Shown here one piece after another: positions 1-9,589 of a stretch of DNA of 64,000 nt (positions within the stretch are counted from its first letter, which is position 1; the number at the start of each line of letters is the position of its first letter). The notes under the pieces were generated by a model that saw nothing but the letters and a program-made list of their open reading frames with translations, was not told the origin of the DNA and did not search any database. The DNA comes from Ashinkailepas kermadecensis (lineage: Eukaryota; Arthropoda; Thecostraca; Neolepadidae), in assembly GCA_034440615.1 (NCBI GenBank), contig JAOTOM010004019.1, positions 147,747 to 211,746 on the forward strand. Direction: 5' to 3'. Made by a program: the position numbers and the translations under genes.

Positions 1-370
1 CGGGCTGTGTCTCTGGTACGACTCTGGGCTACTCGTGACCCTGGTACGGCTTGGGGCCACTCGTGTCCCGTACCGTGTCCCTGGTACGGCTATGGGCCAC
101 TCGTGTCCCGGGCTGTGTCTCTGGTACGACTCTGGGCTACTCGTGACCCTGGTACGGCTTGGGGCCACTCGTGCCCCGTACCGTGTCCCTGGTACGGCTA
201 TGGGCCACTCGTGTCCTGGACTGTGTCTCTGGTACGACCCTGGGCTACTCGTGTCCCGGACTGTGTCTGGCATGGCTGTGTGCTACTCGTGTCCATTTTC
301 ATTTGTGTCCGGTACTGCTCTGGACCACTCGTGTCCCGGGCTGTGTCTCTGGTATGGCTGTGAGAGACCA
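1..370. repeat. Minisatellite with 108-bp higher-order period
   Basis: Subunits of about 28-40 bp, each containing CTGGTACG followed by a GGGC(C/T)ACTCGTG block, are arranged in a 108-bp higher-order unit: the string CGGGCTGTGTCTCTGG occurs at position 1 and again at 109, with near-identical sequence between. CTGGTACG recurs at 13, 41, 81, 121, 149 and 189. The array continues past the left edge and decays after about 250. Long frames over it are low-complexity translations of the repeat, not genes. Confidence 0.85.
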
Positions 371-540
371 TCTCTCCGAAACGTTTCCGAGTTGGCTTTA
401 TTACTTCTTTCGGACACCCCACATCAGATACGTCCCTAAATGTCATGCCTTTGGTATGCCTCTTAGGTATCCTTTGTCGAGTGGATCTTTCAGACTCTGC
501 CTCAAACACTCAGGTGCGTCTCTCGGATACACTGTCTCTG

Positions 541-711
541 GTACGGGGACGAGTGGTCTAGGGGTAAGATGCTCGTCTCACAATCGAAAGGTTGTGGGTT
601 CGAGTCTCACCTGTCTCTACTCTTCGCCCGCAACCAATCGGCGTGAGAGATTGGCGACGCTACATGACTGAACGGTCGACGTGTCGTAAAAACCAATAAC
701 CAACCAACTGT
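541..711 (+). mobile_element. tRNA-derived SINE (tRNA-Val-like head)
   Basis: The head carries pol III promoter elements. An A-box-like GTGGTCTAGGGGTAAGATGC lies at about 553-572 and a B box GGGTTCGAGTC at 596-606. The segment between them folds like a tRNA anticodon arm whose seven-base loop reads CTCACAA, giving anticodon CAC (Val). The acceptor stem does not close. About 100 bp of unrelated body follows, ending in an A/C-rich CCAATAACCAACCAAC tail. This is SINE structure rather than a working tRNA gene. Exact ends are uncertain because no target duplication was identified. Confidence 0.65.
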
Positions 712-954
712 CTCTGGTACATCGCTGATACCTCAGCTCACGTACATAACCGTATGATTTATTGACGGCACTTGGTGTGCGATACCGGGCACTTCCCACA
801 CGTCTCAAGTGCTGTTATGCACGTGACGCCTGTCAATGGTGGACATATGCAGACAATGCCGTAACTGCGCATTGCAATCTGCGTTGATCTTTTTGTTTAT
901 CCTAGTTGCGCAGGAGGCCTGCGCAGTTTTGCTTTGTTCCAGTCACCTAGAGCG

Positions 955-1296
955 CTTTTTTATTTTATTTTTATTTAATCCGTCTTCTTGTTGGGGTGGT
1001 TTTATGAACCAGGGTCCTATTGTTAAACAGAGCTTGTTGCGTGAACCCTGGCCCCACCACCCGATCCATTAATTCAAGTTCAGCGGCACAATTTTGACCG
1101 ATAGTTTGACGGGCCGTCAATGCACCGACACGGCCGCCCGGTAGCTCGTCCCCGGCCTTATCGGGCCAGCTCCCAACTGACCCTCCCAGCCGGGGGCTAA
1201 ATGCGAGCGCGCGAAGCGACTCGAACCCTGCGTTGCCAGGACAGGGAAGACCAGAGCAGGCCAGCGCTCTAACCAACTGAGCTACCGGGGCGGCTT
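955..1296 (-). mobile_element. tRNA-derived SINE, second family
   Basis: Read on the - strand from 1296, the sequence starts GCCGCCCCGG followed by an excellent A box TAGCTCAGTTGGTTAGAGC (about 1264-1283) and a B box GGGTTCGAGTCG (about 1217-1229). The spacing between the boxes is longer than in a functional tRNA. The body runs leftward and ends in an A-rich tail at 956-978 (complement of TTTTTTATTTTATTTTTATT). I infer a pol III SINE inserted on the - strand. No flanking duplication was recognised. Confidence 0.65.
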
Positions 1297-1299
1297 TGA

Positions 1300-2054
1300 T
1301 GGCTGGTTTCAGAATGCACAGGCTTCGTCATGCCGACTGTTTCGCGGGACAATCCTGGGCGCTAAGTGGCCTCGTAGTCGGTGCGCCCTTAAGCCCAACT
1401 AATCAATAAATCGCGGGACAATCCACAGGCGCTTCCCTGGGGATCTATTCAGTCATTGTTGATAAACTAATCTGGCTGATTTGCGCCGGGTGATGCTGTT
1501 TCCCTGCGGAGACCGGGAGGTGTTGTTTTACCTCCTGATGTTGTTTGTTCTGAAAACCCGGATTCGTTTTCCCGATGCTAATTTTCAGGTTATTGATTTT
1601 GTTTTCTCGGCGATGAATGTTGGGTGGTTATTTTATCTCCGCATTGTCTCTTCCAACATGATACATATCCTGAACTGGTCTTCAGCAGAAATAGACCCGA
1701 GTGCGCCTCCTCACATTGCATCCCAGGTTCCACACATTTAGTATTCGGCTTGCGATCCTCCTTTCAAGATGTTGACCATCACCCGTCTACACGTCGATCG
1801 GCAAATAAATGTCTGTCGATGTTTACCCTCACCCATCTATATTTCGATCGGCAGACAAATGACTGCCTCGCCTAAACTGAAATATCCGCTGATAAGGCTA
1901 AATACGACACGAGGATGAGCTTTTGTTTGGTCTGGCTCGTCGCCGTGCCCGGTTTTCGGGTAGTCGTGGTGCGTCTCCACCGCAGTGATCGGTAGAGGGG
2001 TGGTGATGCGTGCGCGTCCAGCGGTGTGACGTCACGCCACGCTCTGTTGGGCAG
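1300..2054. other. Intron sequence of the AMPK gamma gene
   Basis: No coding exon was recognised here. It should be intron because it precedes the in-phase acceptor at 2053-2054 and contains no CBS-domain sequence. A short imperfect direct repeat is visible at about 1783-1865 (two segments with CACCC.TCTA and TCGATCGGCA.A.AAATG). Confidence 0.4.
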
Positions 2055-2175
2055 GTGCTGGAGAAGATCGTGCACGCAGAGGTCCACCGGCTGGTCATCA
2101 CTGATGACGATCAGCGTGTGATCGGCATCATCTCGTTGTCGGACATCCTGGACGCGCTGGTCATCCGACCTCATG
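2055..2175 (+). CDS. AMP-activated protein kinase gamma subunit, penultimate exon (CBS repeat 4)
   Basis: The exon follows an acceptor (GTTGGGCAG) and ends at a GT donor after CATG, leaving phase 1. It encodes about 40 residues, beginning VLEKIVHAEVHRLVITDDD and continuing through a GIISLSDIL motif to ALVIRPH. This is the diagnostic last CBS repeat of AMPK gamma (SNF4), the regulatory subunit that binds AMP, ADP or ATP in the heterotrimeric kinase. The AEVHRL and SLSDIL blocks are the recognition features; the aspartate in SLSDIL corresponds to the nucleotide-ribose-binding Asp of CBS motifs in the family. Earlier exons with CBS 1-3 and most of CBS 4 lie left of the window. The alternative, a related CBS-domain protein, is unlikely given the wording of the motif. 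Confidence 0.85.
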
Positions 2176-2640
2176 GTACGACCGGACGCCTCATTTGCAC
2201 CCGCACTTACCTCCCGCCCTCCCGCGGTAACCGACCGCTCGGTGCGAGCTGATTACTCCACAGACCAGCCTGTAATCTCACCTACCCCACCCACTTCGAA
2301 AGTTGAAAATATCGCCTGAACCTTCACTATAGGTATAGGCATGGTTAGTATGATAGCATTGGGCATATTACAGATAGCACGTAACTTGGAGCTTGTATAT
2401 TGGATATTTTCCGTTTCGATAGTCAGTCACTCCAGGGAAGTAATATCTGCTGCAGGTAGGGTTCTGCACGCGTATACTGGTCTTGAATTTCGTCAAGCTG
2501 TTGTATGCGTGCCGTCGCCTGCCGGCGTACCTAACCGAGTGTCCAATCGGACTTCATTGGTCATGCCATAACACAATAGTGATGCGAACAAAACGCAGTC
2601 ATCGTCTCGCTAACCTCACACTTGGTCCGCTGTGTTTCAG

Positions 2641-2819
2641 AGTACAATATGGGTCTGGACAGCGCGGCGGCGGACGAATCAGCCGACGCAACTGAGGATC
2701 TCGTGCGCGAGCCCGGCGAGAGTCACACAATCCCTGAGGAGGAGCCCGGCGAGGAAGAGGAGCCGGTGGCGGCGGCAGCCGGCTTCTCTCGCCTCACGCT
2801 CGCCCACAAAGCCGCCTGA
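2641..2819 (+). CDS. AMP-activated protein kinase gamma subunit, terminal exon (acidic tail)
   Basis: The acceptor TGTGTTTCAG ends at 2640. The G left over from the previous exon joins AG here to make a Glu codon, so the two exons are in phase across a 465-bp intron (2176-2640). The exon encodes about 58 residues ending at a TGA (2817-2819). It is rich in Glu, Asp and Ala, with a run such as PEEEPGEEEEP, and finishes GFSRLTLAHKAA. The tail lies beyond the last CBS repeat and has no recognised domain. Acidic C-terminal extensions of varying length are known from arthropod gamma subunits, so the role is probably regulatory or structural, but this is inference. Confidence 0.75.
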
Positions 2820-3365
2820 TGCGCCACCGCTGACTGTGACTGGAAACAGTGACTGCGCCTGCGGTCGGTGGCGACGCTAGTGTCGGCTGGCTCCCGAGTG
2901 GCGCCGGGCGTGGTGTGTCCTCCCGATTCAGCAGTTTGTGCTGGACTCCGTTTGGTTCCCCATCTGATTGCAGGCTTGAGTCTGAGCTGGCGGTTAGGCG
3001 TGGCAGATGGCTGGGCGCGCCCCGCTAGGTCTGCCATGCCACCCAGTAGTCGCTTCGCGCTCTCGCCTCGTTTACGCCCGGTGCGTCGGCCGTGCTCGAG
3101 GCTCGAGTGATGGTAGTGGTGGCCAAGTGTTGGTATCTGGTAGGTTTCTCCGCGCGGGCGGACGGCAGTGGAACCGCCGGAAGACATCAGCGAGCCAGGG
3201 TCGACCGAGATCCGTGTGGACAAGCGCCGCACTCAGACCGGCCGCTCTGCATTCTTGCGGCGAATGAAGTGCGACGATGGTTCGACGTCTACTGAGTTGG
3301 GTTGGTATCACTACTGTCATGTTATGATATGATGAATAAAGTATATTTTGTATTCTGGATGCCGG
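2820..3365 (+). other. 3' UTR of the AMPK gamma gene
   Basis: GC-rich sequence without a supportable reading frame follows the stop codon and runs to the polyadenylation signal AATAAA at 3335-3340, after which the composition becomes AT-rich. Open frames on either strand here show no protein-like composition and are treated as shadows. Confidence 0.6.
3335..3340 (+). terminator. Polyadenylation signal AATAAA
   Basis: A canonical hexamer lies about 515 bp after the stop codon of the AMPK gamma terminal exon and is followed by a T/G-rich stretch (GTATATTTTGTATTCTGG), as expected for a cleavage site and downstream element. Confidence 0.6.
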
Positions 3366-3489
3366 CTCGTGACGCAAGCCCGAATTATAACTAGTCCATC
3401 AGCACTCAACTCTTACAGTCCGTGGGAACTAAAACTTTCGGGACGATTTGAGGTTCACTTCCGGGGGGTGTTTGCCCCTATCTGCTCGC

Positions 3490-4610
3490 CCTTTGGTGTT
3501 TCGTATGTTCGCTGAGAAAATTATATAAACTCAATTCGAAGAGCATTTATCTTTTTCCCACATTTTCTGGTGGGGAAGGACTCGTATACTCCCTGCAGCC
3601 TGTGGCCGTCGAGCATCTAATCTCTGTTTAGATATTTTCCCAGATCAGCTACCGAGCCAGGGCACTGAATCGGTGCTCTTTTCGGGGCCCGTTGCGTTTT
3701 CTGCGTCTACCGACGTTTTAGGACCCCGACGCATTTCGTCGGGGGTCCTCTTTTTTTAGACCCGGCGCTTTTATGGCTTTTTGTGTACCCACGGTGTTTT
3801 TTTTAAGGACCGGCCCGTTTTCGAACATCCTGTTGTGTTCAGTGCCTGACGTCTTTGTTCTTTTTTTGGAACATTTCTCTGCAAACACCAGCCTGGTTTT
3901 GAGGTCGTCGTATTGTCTTTGCGGCCCCGGTGTGCTTTGAGGGCTTGTGCGTTTATTTAAGGCCCCGACGTACGTTTAAGCCCTGCTGCTTTTTTTACAA
4001 GACTGAGAATTTGGAGGGGCCCGGTGCTTTTTTTGGCATCCTGCTGCTCTTCGGGCTGCTTATTTGGGGCTCCCGGCGCAAATGTGTGGTCACAGGGCTT
4101 TTTTTAATCATTTTCATTTGTCATTTTTAACTCCGGCGCGATTTGTGTGGCCTTAATGTGATTTATCGTGTCCCGGTGCGGTCTGCTGCCCCAGGCGAGA
4201 ATCTTCTGGGTCCCGACGCTAATTGCTTCGTCTTTCTGGAAATTTGAGGTCCGTTGTATTTATTTCGACCCTCTGTGCAAATTTTGGGGTTCACAGTCGA
4301 TTTTTGTTTTACCCCAGCGCGATTTGTGGGGTCTAGTGCAAATTTTGGGGCCCGCTGTATTTGTTACGGGCCCCGGCATGAACTTCGGGGCCCAGTACGA
4401 GTTCCGAGCCCCCTGTGCTTAGTTGGGGCCCTGGGCCAATTGTGTGGCCCCAGAGCGATATGTCAGACCTCTGTTTGAGCAGTGGGCCTCCCCCGTATTT
4501 GTTTAGGGCCTCTGGTGCGAATTTTGGGGCCCAGACTGGAATTTGCCGGACCCCGGAGCAATTTTTGTGGGACTAGGCGCGTTTCTTCGGGGGGGCATCA
4601 CCTCTCATAA
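3490..4610 (+). mobile_element. Diverged, end-less relic of the CAGGGCCTCC hAT-like element
   Basis: From TTTCGTATGTTCGCTGAGAA (about 3497) through a CCACATTTTCTGGTGGGGAA stretch to AGATCAGCTACCGAG, the sequence follows in order the interior of the copy at 4717-8076 (its 5360-5520). It then continues as degenerate GGGGCCC(C)GGCGCGA-T-rich modules to about 4600, where CR1-like LINE sequence starts. The TIRs and CTAGGTGGGAT repeats are missing. It is more diverged than the other copies, so it is probably the oldest. Confidence 0.6.
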
Positions 4611-4716
4611 CGTCAGTCATAAAGTGTTTAGATTTAATAAGAGCCCCAAGGGCCCATCCAGGTTAAGTCTGTACATGGAAGATACCATAAGCCTGGTAAA
4701 AAGGCCCATCCAAACC
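4611..4716 (-). mobile_element. CR1-like LINE 3' end, part 1 (split by a hAT-like insertion)
   Basis: This matches in order the 3' end of the CR1-like LINE at 33040-33130 (shared blocks AATAAGAG.CCCAAGGGCCC, AAGTCTGTA and GGAAGATACCAT.AGCC). The matching LINE continues at 8077. The 3.36-kb element between the two halves is therefore a later insertion. Strand is that of the intact relative. Confidence 0.75.
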
Positions 4717-7700
4717 CGGGGCCTCCTCTAAGGAATTTTCACTAGGTGGGATTTCTTGCTCATACCTAATCAGTACAATATGACGTCACAGGTGGATCTA
4801 GCCCTCCGCTTGTGGGGGAAACTATCGCCCCTCCCCACCCCTACCCCGTGGCATACCTAGGGTTTGCGCCAAGGGAGGGGGTAAACTGATCTGGAGGGTG
4901 CCCAGCCTACTACCCTTTTTCGTTTAAATACTCCGGATTTCTACCACAATTTTTCAAGGGGTCCTTTTATATTTTTTTAATAAAAATAGTTCGTGACCAA
5001 CTTAATTCTTTTGTGGAGTGGGCCCAATTTATCGTCAATCGTTTCTGAGTCACCGGATTTGAACCCTAGCTCCCCCATCCTGTTCCAAGGTTTTCTTTCG
5101 GCATACCTTGATGTCACCTCAGACTACTGAAGTTACACTTGTACAAATCACTTTAAAATGTAAACCTTTCCAATTTGAGGCATTCCAGTCCATAAAGCCC
5201 GGTCGCCACCAGGCCAACGTTCGCGGACGTGTTCACCGGCCTCGCGGATTCGGCACATTCGCCACACTTCGTGCGATTCTACGGTTTCGGCTAGGCCTCC
5301 TATGTTTTGCTAATTGCTACCAATGATAGTCTTGCGCCATATTTGATGTGATGGAATGCTTCGTATGGGGGTTGGCAGGGAAAATTCGATTTATTCAATT
5401 CGATTATTGCTTCTCTTCTTACCACATTTTTGGTGGTTAAGAAATCCGGAGACCCGCTGAGCTCTGATGCACTTCATCTGTTTGGTTAAATATGCTCCCA
5501 GATTGGCTACCGCACAGAGTCTCTGGCTCGGTGTTCTTTTTTTGGACCCCTTGGGTTTTTCTTTGTCTACATATGTGTTTTCGGGCTCCAAACAATTTTT
5601 GTTAACGGCCCGGCACATTTTTGAGACTCCGGTTCTTGCTAGGGTGTTGTTGCTTTTTGTGCACCGATGCATTTTCTGAGGTGCCGGTGCGTTTACGAAT
5701 ATCGCGATGTGTTTATTTAGTGCCGGCCTCCTTGTTCTTGTTTGGACCATGTCGCTTCCCGCGAGCCCCAGCCTGTTTTTGAAGCCCTCATGCGGTTTCA
5801 TGGCCCCGGTGTGCTTTGAAGGTCACCGGTGTTTTTTTAGGGCTCCCATTGTGTTATTATTTAAGGATGCAGTACATGTTTGAAGGCTCTCGCGCTTTTT
5901 GCGAGACTCTGTGCGCTTTGGAGGGCCCGTTGCCCTTTCGGCCTTCCGTTGTGCTCTTAGGGTCCTGCTGTGTTTATTTGGGCTTCTGATGCACATTTGT
6001 GGGACTCCAGCACGACTTTGGGTATTCCGGCGCAACTTTTGGGCCCAGGCGCGTGGTTCTGGGTACCCGACACCAGTTTTCTGGGGGACCTCTTCTAAAT
6101 TTGCTTAGTCAAAATCTCGGCCTGATTTTTTCGCACACCCGGCGCTATATTTGTATCCCGCCACGATTGTTCGAGCTCAGATACGTTTTCCGCGGCCGTC
6201 GCGTTTTAAGGCACTTGTTGCTAAGTTTGGAGCTCCAGAGACATTTTCCTAGCCCGGACATTTTTTTAAATCCCTCCTTATTTTGGAGGGCTCCAGATTT
6301 CTTTTCGGGTCCCGATGCGAGTTTTTGGGACAAGTGCTTATTTGGTGCCCTCAACGCCAATTTTTGGGAGTCCCGACAGGAGTATGTGATGCCCGACACA
6401 CATTTTTGGGGCTACCGACGATAATTTTGGGGCCCGAGCGCGATATTTGTGGGGGGAGGGTCGCCGGAAATTCGCTGAGCGCGTTGTACTTAACTGGGGT
6501 ACCAACGCGATTCTGGCGAGCCCCGGTGCATATTTGTCGACCCCTGTGCGTTTTTTTTGTGCCAGCTTCATTTATTTGGAGCCCCCTACGCGAATTCCGA
6601 GGGCCCGATCCGAATTCGTGGGGCCCCGGCGCGATTTTTGTGGGACCCCGGCACGATTCTTGGGAGCCTATCCCTCTCAGGATGGAAGGGGGCATTTTCC
6701 CCTTGGTGCGCCACTGCGGCTGTTCAACGAGTTTTTTTCAACCGATAACACTTCAGAGTAGAATGCCCCTGCGGATAATTTTCTTTTGGGACCTGCTCTT
6801 AATATGCCGGCGCTCGGATGAATTCTATAGTGCCGCGGTGTGATTTTTGATGGTAGAGTTCCATCTTTAAAGCCCCTTGCGATAAATTTTTGGGACGCGG
6901 TACAATTGTTCGTACTCCAGGTGTGATATTTTCGGTGGCTCGGCCATTTATTTTTCCGGGTCCCGACGGTTTTTGGTGGGTCATTGACGCGATTTGTGAG
7001 GCCACAGAGTGACATTTCGGGTAAGAATTCATATTCGTGAGGCAGCTGCGACATTTGGGGCCCCGACGCGATCTTTTGGGCCACCAGTGTGATTCTCAAT
7101 GGATACTACGTGACTTTTTAGTGTCCCAGGACATTTTTGGACCCCGGTGTTATTTGTTGGGATCCCTAGCGTAAGTTTTAGTGGCCTCGAATCGGCACCC
7201 AACGTGATTTCCAGGGGCCCCGGTGCGACTCCTTGGGGTCCCGGTCCCACACTTGGAGACCAAACGTCCTTAGTGGTCATTGAGCGCTTTTTTGGGCCCC
7301 AATGTGATTTTCATGGGCTTCAGTGCAATTTTGGTGCCCCGGCGACATTTTGAGGGCCCCGCGACTTTTGGGGCCCTCGACGTATTTTCAGGACCCCAGA
7401 GGGAATTGTGGTGCCCCCAGCGAGATTGTTAGGGGATCCGGCGCAATTTTTGTCGAACCCCGGCGAAGTTCTTGGGGCCCCACAAACTCTCAATGGGGGT
7501 GGGGGCACAGCGTTTGCCCGGGGAAAGTGAGTAGTATCGTCTGAAGGATAAAAAAAACTGATGTACATTCCACCATGTAGCACACCTTGCCTTTTTTTAT
7601 AAAGGTAACTAACTTCATCTGTCTCTTCATTTTAGCAGCATCGAAGAAAAGACCGCAAATCAGCATGTAGCTCTCGTCACTCGTGTCATGCGGCCTGGCT

Positions 7701-8076
7701 CGCGTCGTCCCGCTCCTCTGTGCTGCGTGTAAAAGACTAATAGGTCATGTTTTTGTGACACCACCATTAGTGGACCCAATTGCTGGCTTTGTAGCATGAA
7801 ATTTCTACCGAAGCATTTCACATTAAAGCCTTCCTCGCCGCTTTTACCTCTGTGTAAGTGATGTCAACTTGCTACCTTTTTTCTTCTCCGTGAGAAAAAT
7901 GCACCATTCCAAAGAAAGATCACTTCCGCTACCGGAACTATGCTAAGATTTCTTTTTGGTTGCTTTCTCCATTGAAACTCCCTTTCACTAGGTGGGATTT
8001 TTAACTCCACTAGGTGGGATTTCACGGCACTAGGTGGGACGCATCCCACCTAGTTAACATGTTAGAGGGGGCCCTT
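4717..8076 (+). mobile_element. Non-autonomous hAT-like transposon, copy 1 (3.36 kb)
   Basis: The left end reads CGGGGCCTCCTCTAAGG and the right end, reverse-complemented, reads AAGGGCCCCCTCTAAC; both match the CAGGGCCTCCTCTAA ends of the other copies. Flanking octamers are TCCAAACC (4709-4716) and CCCCAACC (8077-8084). Six of eight bases agree, and the unfilled relative at about 33124 reads CCCCAACC, so an 8-bp target duplication is well supported. CTAGGTGGGAT repeats lie near both ends (about 4743, 7989, 8010 and 8030). The interior (about 5500-7500) is made of degenerate GC-rich modules such as GGGGCCCCGGCGCGAT spaced by T-rich spacers. No transposase-like frame is present. Terminal CAG-type ends plus 8-bp duplications are hAT hallmarks. 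Confidence 0.75.
8029..8054. repeat. 26-bp palindrome near the hAT-like right end
   Basis: Two 11-bp arms, ACTAGGTGGGA and TCCCACCTAGT, flank a 4-bp centre. The same palindrome lies at the same place in copy 2 (44203-44228) and copy 3 (16151-16176). Its half-site recurs two or three more times in the sub-terminal region. This is the arrangement expected of transposase-binding repeats, though binding is inference. Confidence 0.8.
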
Positions 8077-8640
8077 CCCCAACCAACACCACATCCTAAA
8101 GAAACCACTATCTACCCTCGTTATCCAGCCCTATTCACTTGATCCCTCTTAACACATGTGGATTGAATGCCTTGCCAATAATTTTCAAACTGCATCCATG
8201 CCTGCTTAGAGGGGGTCTGTGCCGTGCACACTTACTGCGCATAAATCTCACCCCATCCATCACTAATTATAACTAAAAAAACAAGACTTTCCTGTCTAAA
8301 ATAGTTGTCCACCCTACTTTTAAATACATTCAATGCGCAACACCCCACATCAGCAGGCAGCCTATTCCACTGATCAACAACCCTTTGACTGAAGACCTAT
8401 TGTCGCTTAACTGTCCTACACCTCGGCTTGTCTAACCTGAATTGTTGACCCCTATATGATACTCTAAGCAGAAGAGCATCATTCAAATTGACCTGATCTA
8501 ACTAACCCTTTAACAATTTTGTACATTTCAATCATGCCCCCCCCCCCCCCTCCTAATCTCCTATTCTTGAATGCATATATAATACCATAAGCCTTTCTCC
8601 ATATGCCATGAGCCCTGATAAGTCTTTTCCATATGCATAT
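8077..8640 (-). mobile_element. CR1-like LINE 3' region, part 2
   Basis: This is collinear with 33135-33720 of the CR1-like LINE, sharing for example AACACATGTGGATTGAATGC and TGCATCCATGCCTGCTTA. It includes a 14-base C run at about 8537-8550. It corresponds to the region between the reverse transcriptase and the 3' end, and no coding sequence survives. Confidence 0.7.
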
Positions 8641-8744
8641 CTAATGCCTTAGGTCCTCTCGTAAAGTGGCACTTTCCATTTGCCACCCACCTCCTTCGGT
8701 ACGCCACTGCTCGGAAGTGCGACCACCACTGAAGCGCCGCCCCT

Positions 8745-9010
8745 CGTGACTAATCCCTGGTGACGCCGCGAATTGACACCCCGACAACCGCTCCCAGGAA
8801 GCCAATTCGTGATGACTCCGCGAAAGCCAAATCTCAACCACCATGTCACGAAGAATAATCCCTGGCGACGCCCGTTGGTTGGCACTACAGCCGTCCTCCA
8901 GAAACAAATTCCTCGTGACGCCTCTGAATTGGCATACCTCCACAACCATCTCGGACGAATACCTGTAGTCGCGTGTACATTGGCACCTCCGTCACAACAC
9001 CTTTGAAGAA
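8745..9010. repeat. Degenerate tandem repeat, period about 52 bp
   Basis: A recurring ATCCCTGGTGACGCC-like head appears at about 8753, 8804, 8859 and 8909, each followed by a variable GAATTGGCA and an ACAACC segment. Spacing is 50-55 bp and at least four units are visible. Frames through it are repeat translations. Confidence 0.6.
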
Positions 9011-9221
9011 AATTCCTGGTGTGCATCTGGCATTCCTGGTGCTGCCCTTGAGTTCGCTCCAGTGCACACTGGAGTTGAATTTCGGAACGATCGTGTGACG
9101 TCACAGTCCGCTGGCTTGCTCGATGCTTTTTGACATGCTGTTGGCAATGACGTCACGCCCATAACCTTGGGGCGCCGCAACACTTCCGCCGTGCTTTGGT
9201 GCACATGTTTTCAGGCAGGAC

Positions 9222-9576
9222 CAGTGGCGCAACCAGGATTTCAGTTCGGGGGGGCCAGGGTTGGAGAGCGGGCCCCCTCGCAAGCGGGCCCCCCTCATGT
9301 TTTTAAAAAGTCTGCGGAAAACAGGCACTTATTTTTTAGCGGGCCCCTATGTTTGTAAAACTTCGCAGAAATAAAAACACTTTTCCTTTATCAGGGGCCC
9401 CGGTTCGAGGCGGGCCCTGGTTAAAACGGGCCCCCAGATTTTCAGTTGGTTCAAAGGGCCCCTGATTCGAGCCACAGATCCGCTTCGCGGGCCCCTAGCC
9501 AGGGCTCTGAAGGGCTCTGAGTAGGGGGCCATGGCCCCAATTTCGGGGGTCCCCCCCCCCCCTGGTTGCGCTACTG
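9222..9576. mobile_element. hAT-type MITE, CAGTGGCGCAACC group (355 bp)
   Basis: The left end CAGTGGCGCAACCAGG and the right end CCTGGTTGCGCTACTG are terminal inverted repeats. They are flanked by a perfect 8-bp duplication GGCAGGAC (9214-9221 and 9577-9584). The interior is GC-rich with many GGGCCCC blocks and no coding sequence. End sequence and duplication length both indicate hAT. Confidence 0.85.
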
Positions 9577-9589
9577 GGCAGGACACTAG

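Noticed and set aside
541..610. Functional tRNA-Val gene
   Set aside because: A and B boxes are present but the acceptor stem does not pair and a SINE body with an A/C tail follows.
7..671. Overlapping + strand frames at the left edge
   Set aside because: All read the 108-bp minisatellite in different frames; composition is repeat-driven.
1217..1296. Functional tRNA gene on the - strand
   Set aside because: The A-box to B-box distance is too long and a SINE body with A-rich tail follows.
5391..7583. Many 60-186 codon frames in the hAT-like interior modules (also at 21.3-22.7 and 44.7-46.9 kb)
   Set aside because: Gly/Pro/Arg-rich frames on both strands without conservation between element copies; explained by GC-rich modules.
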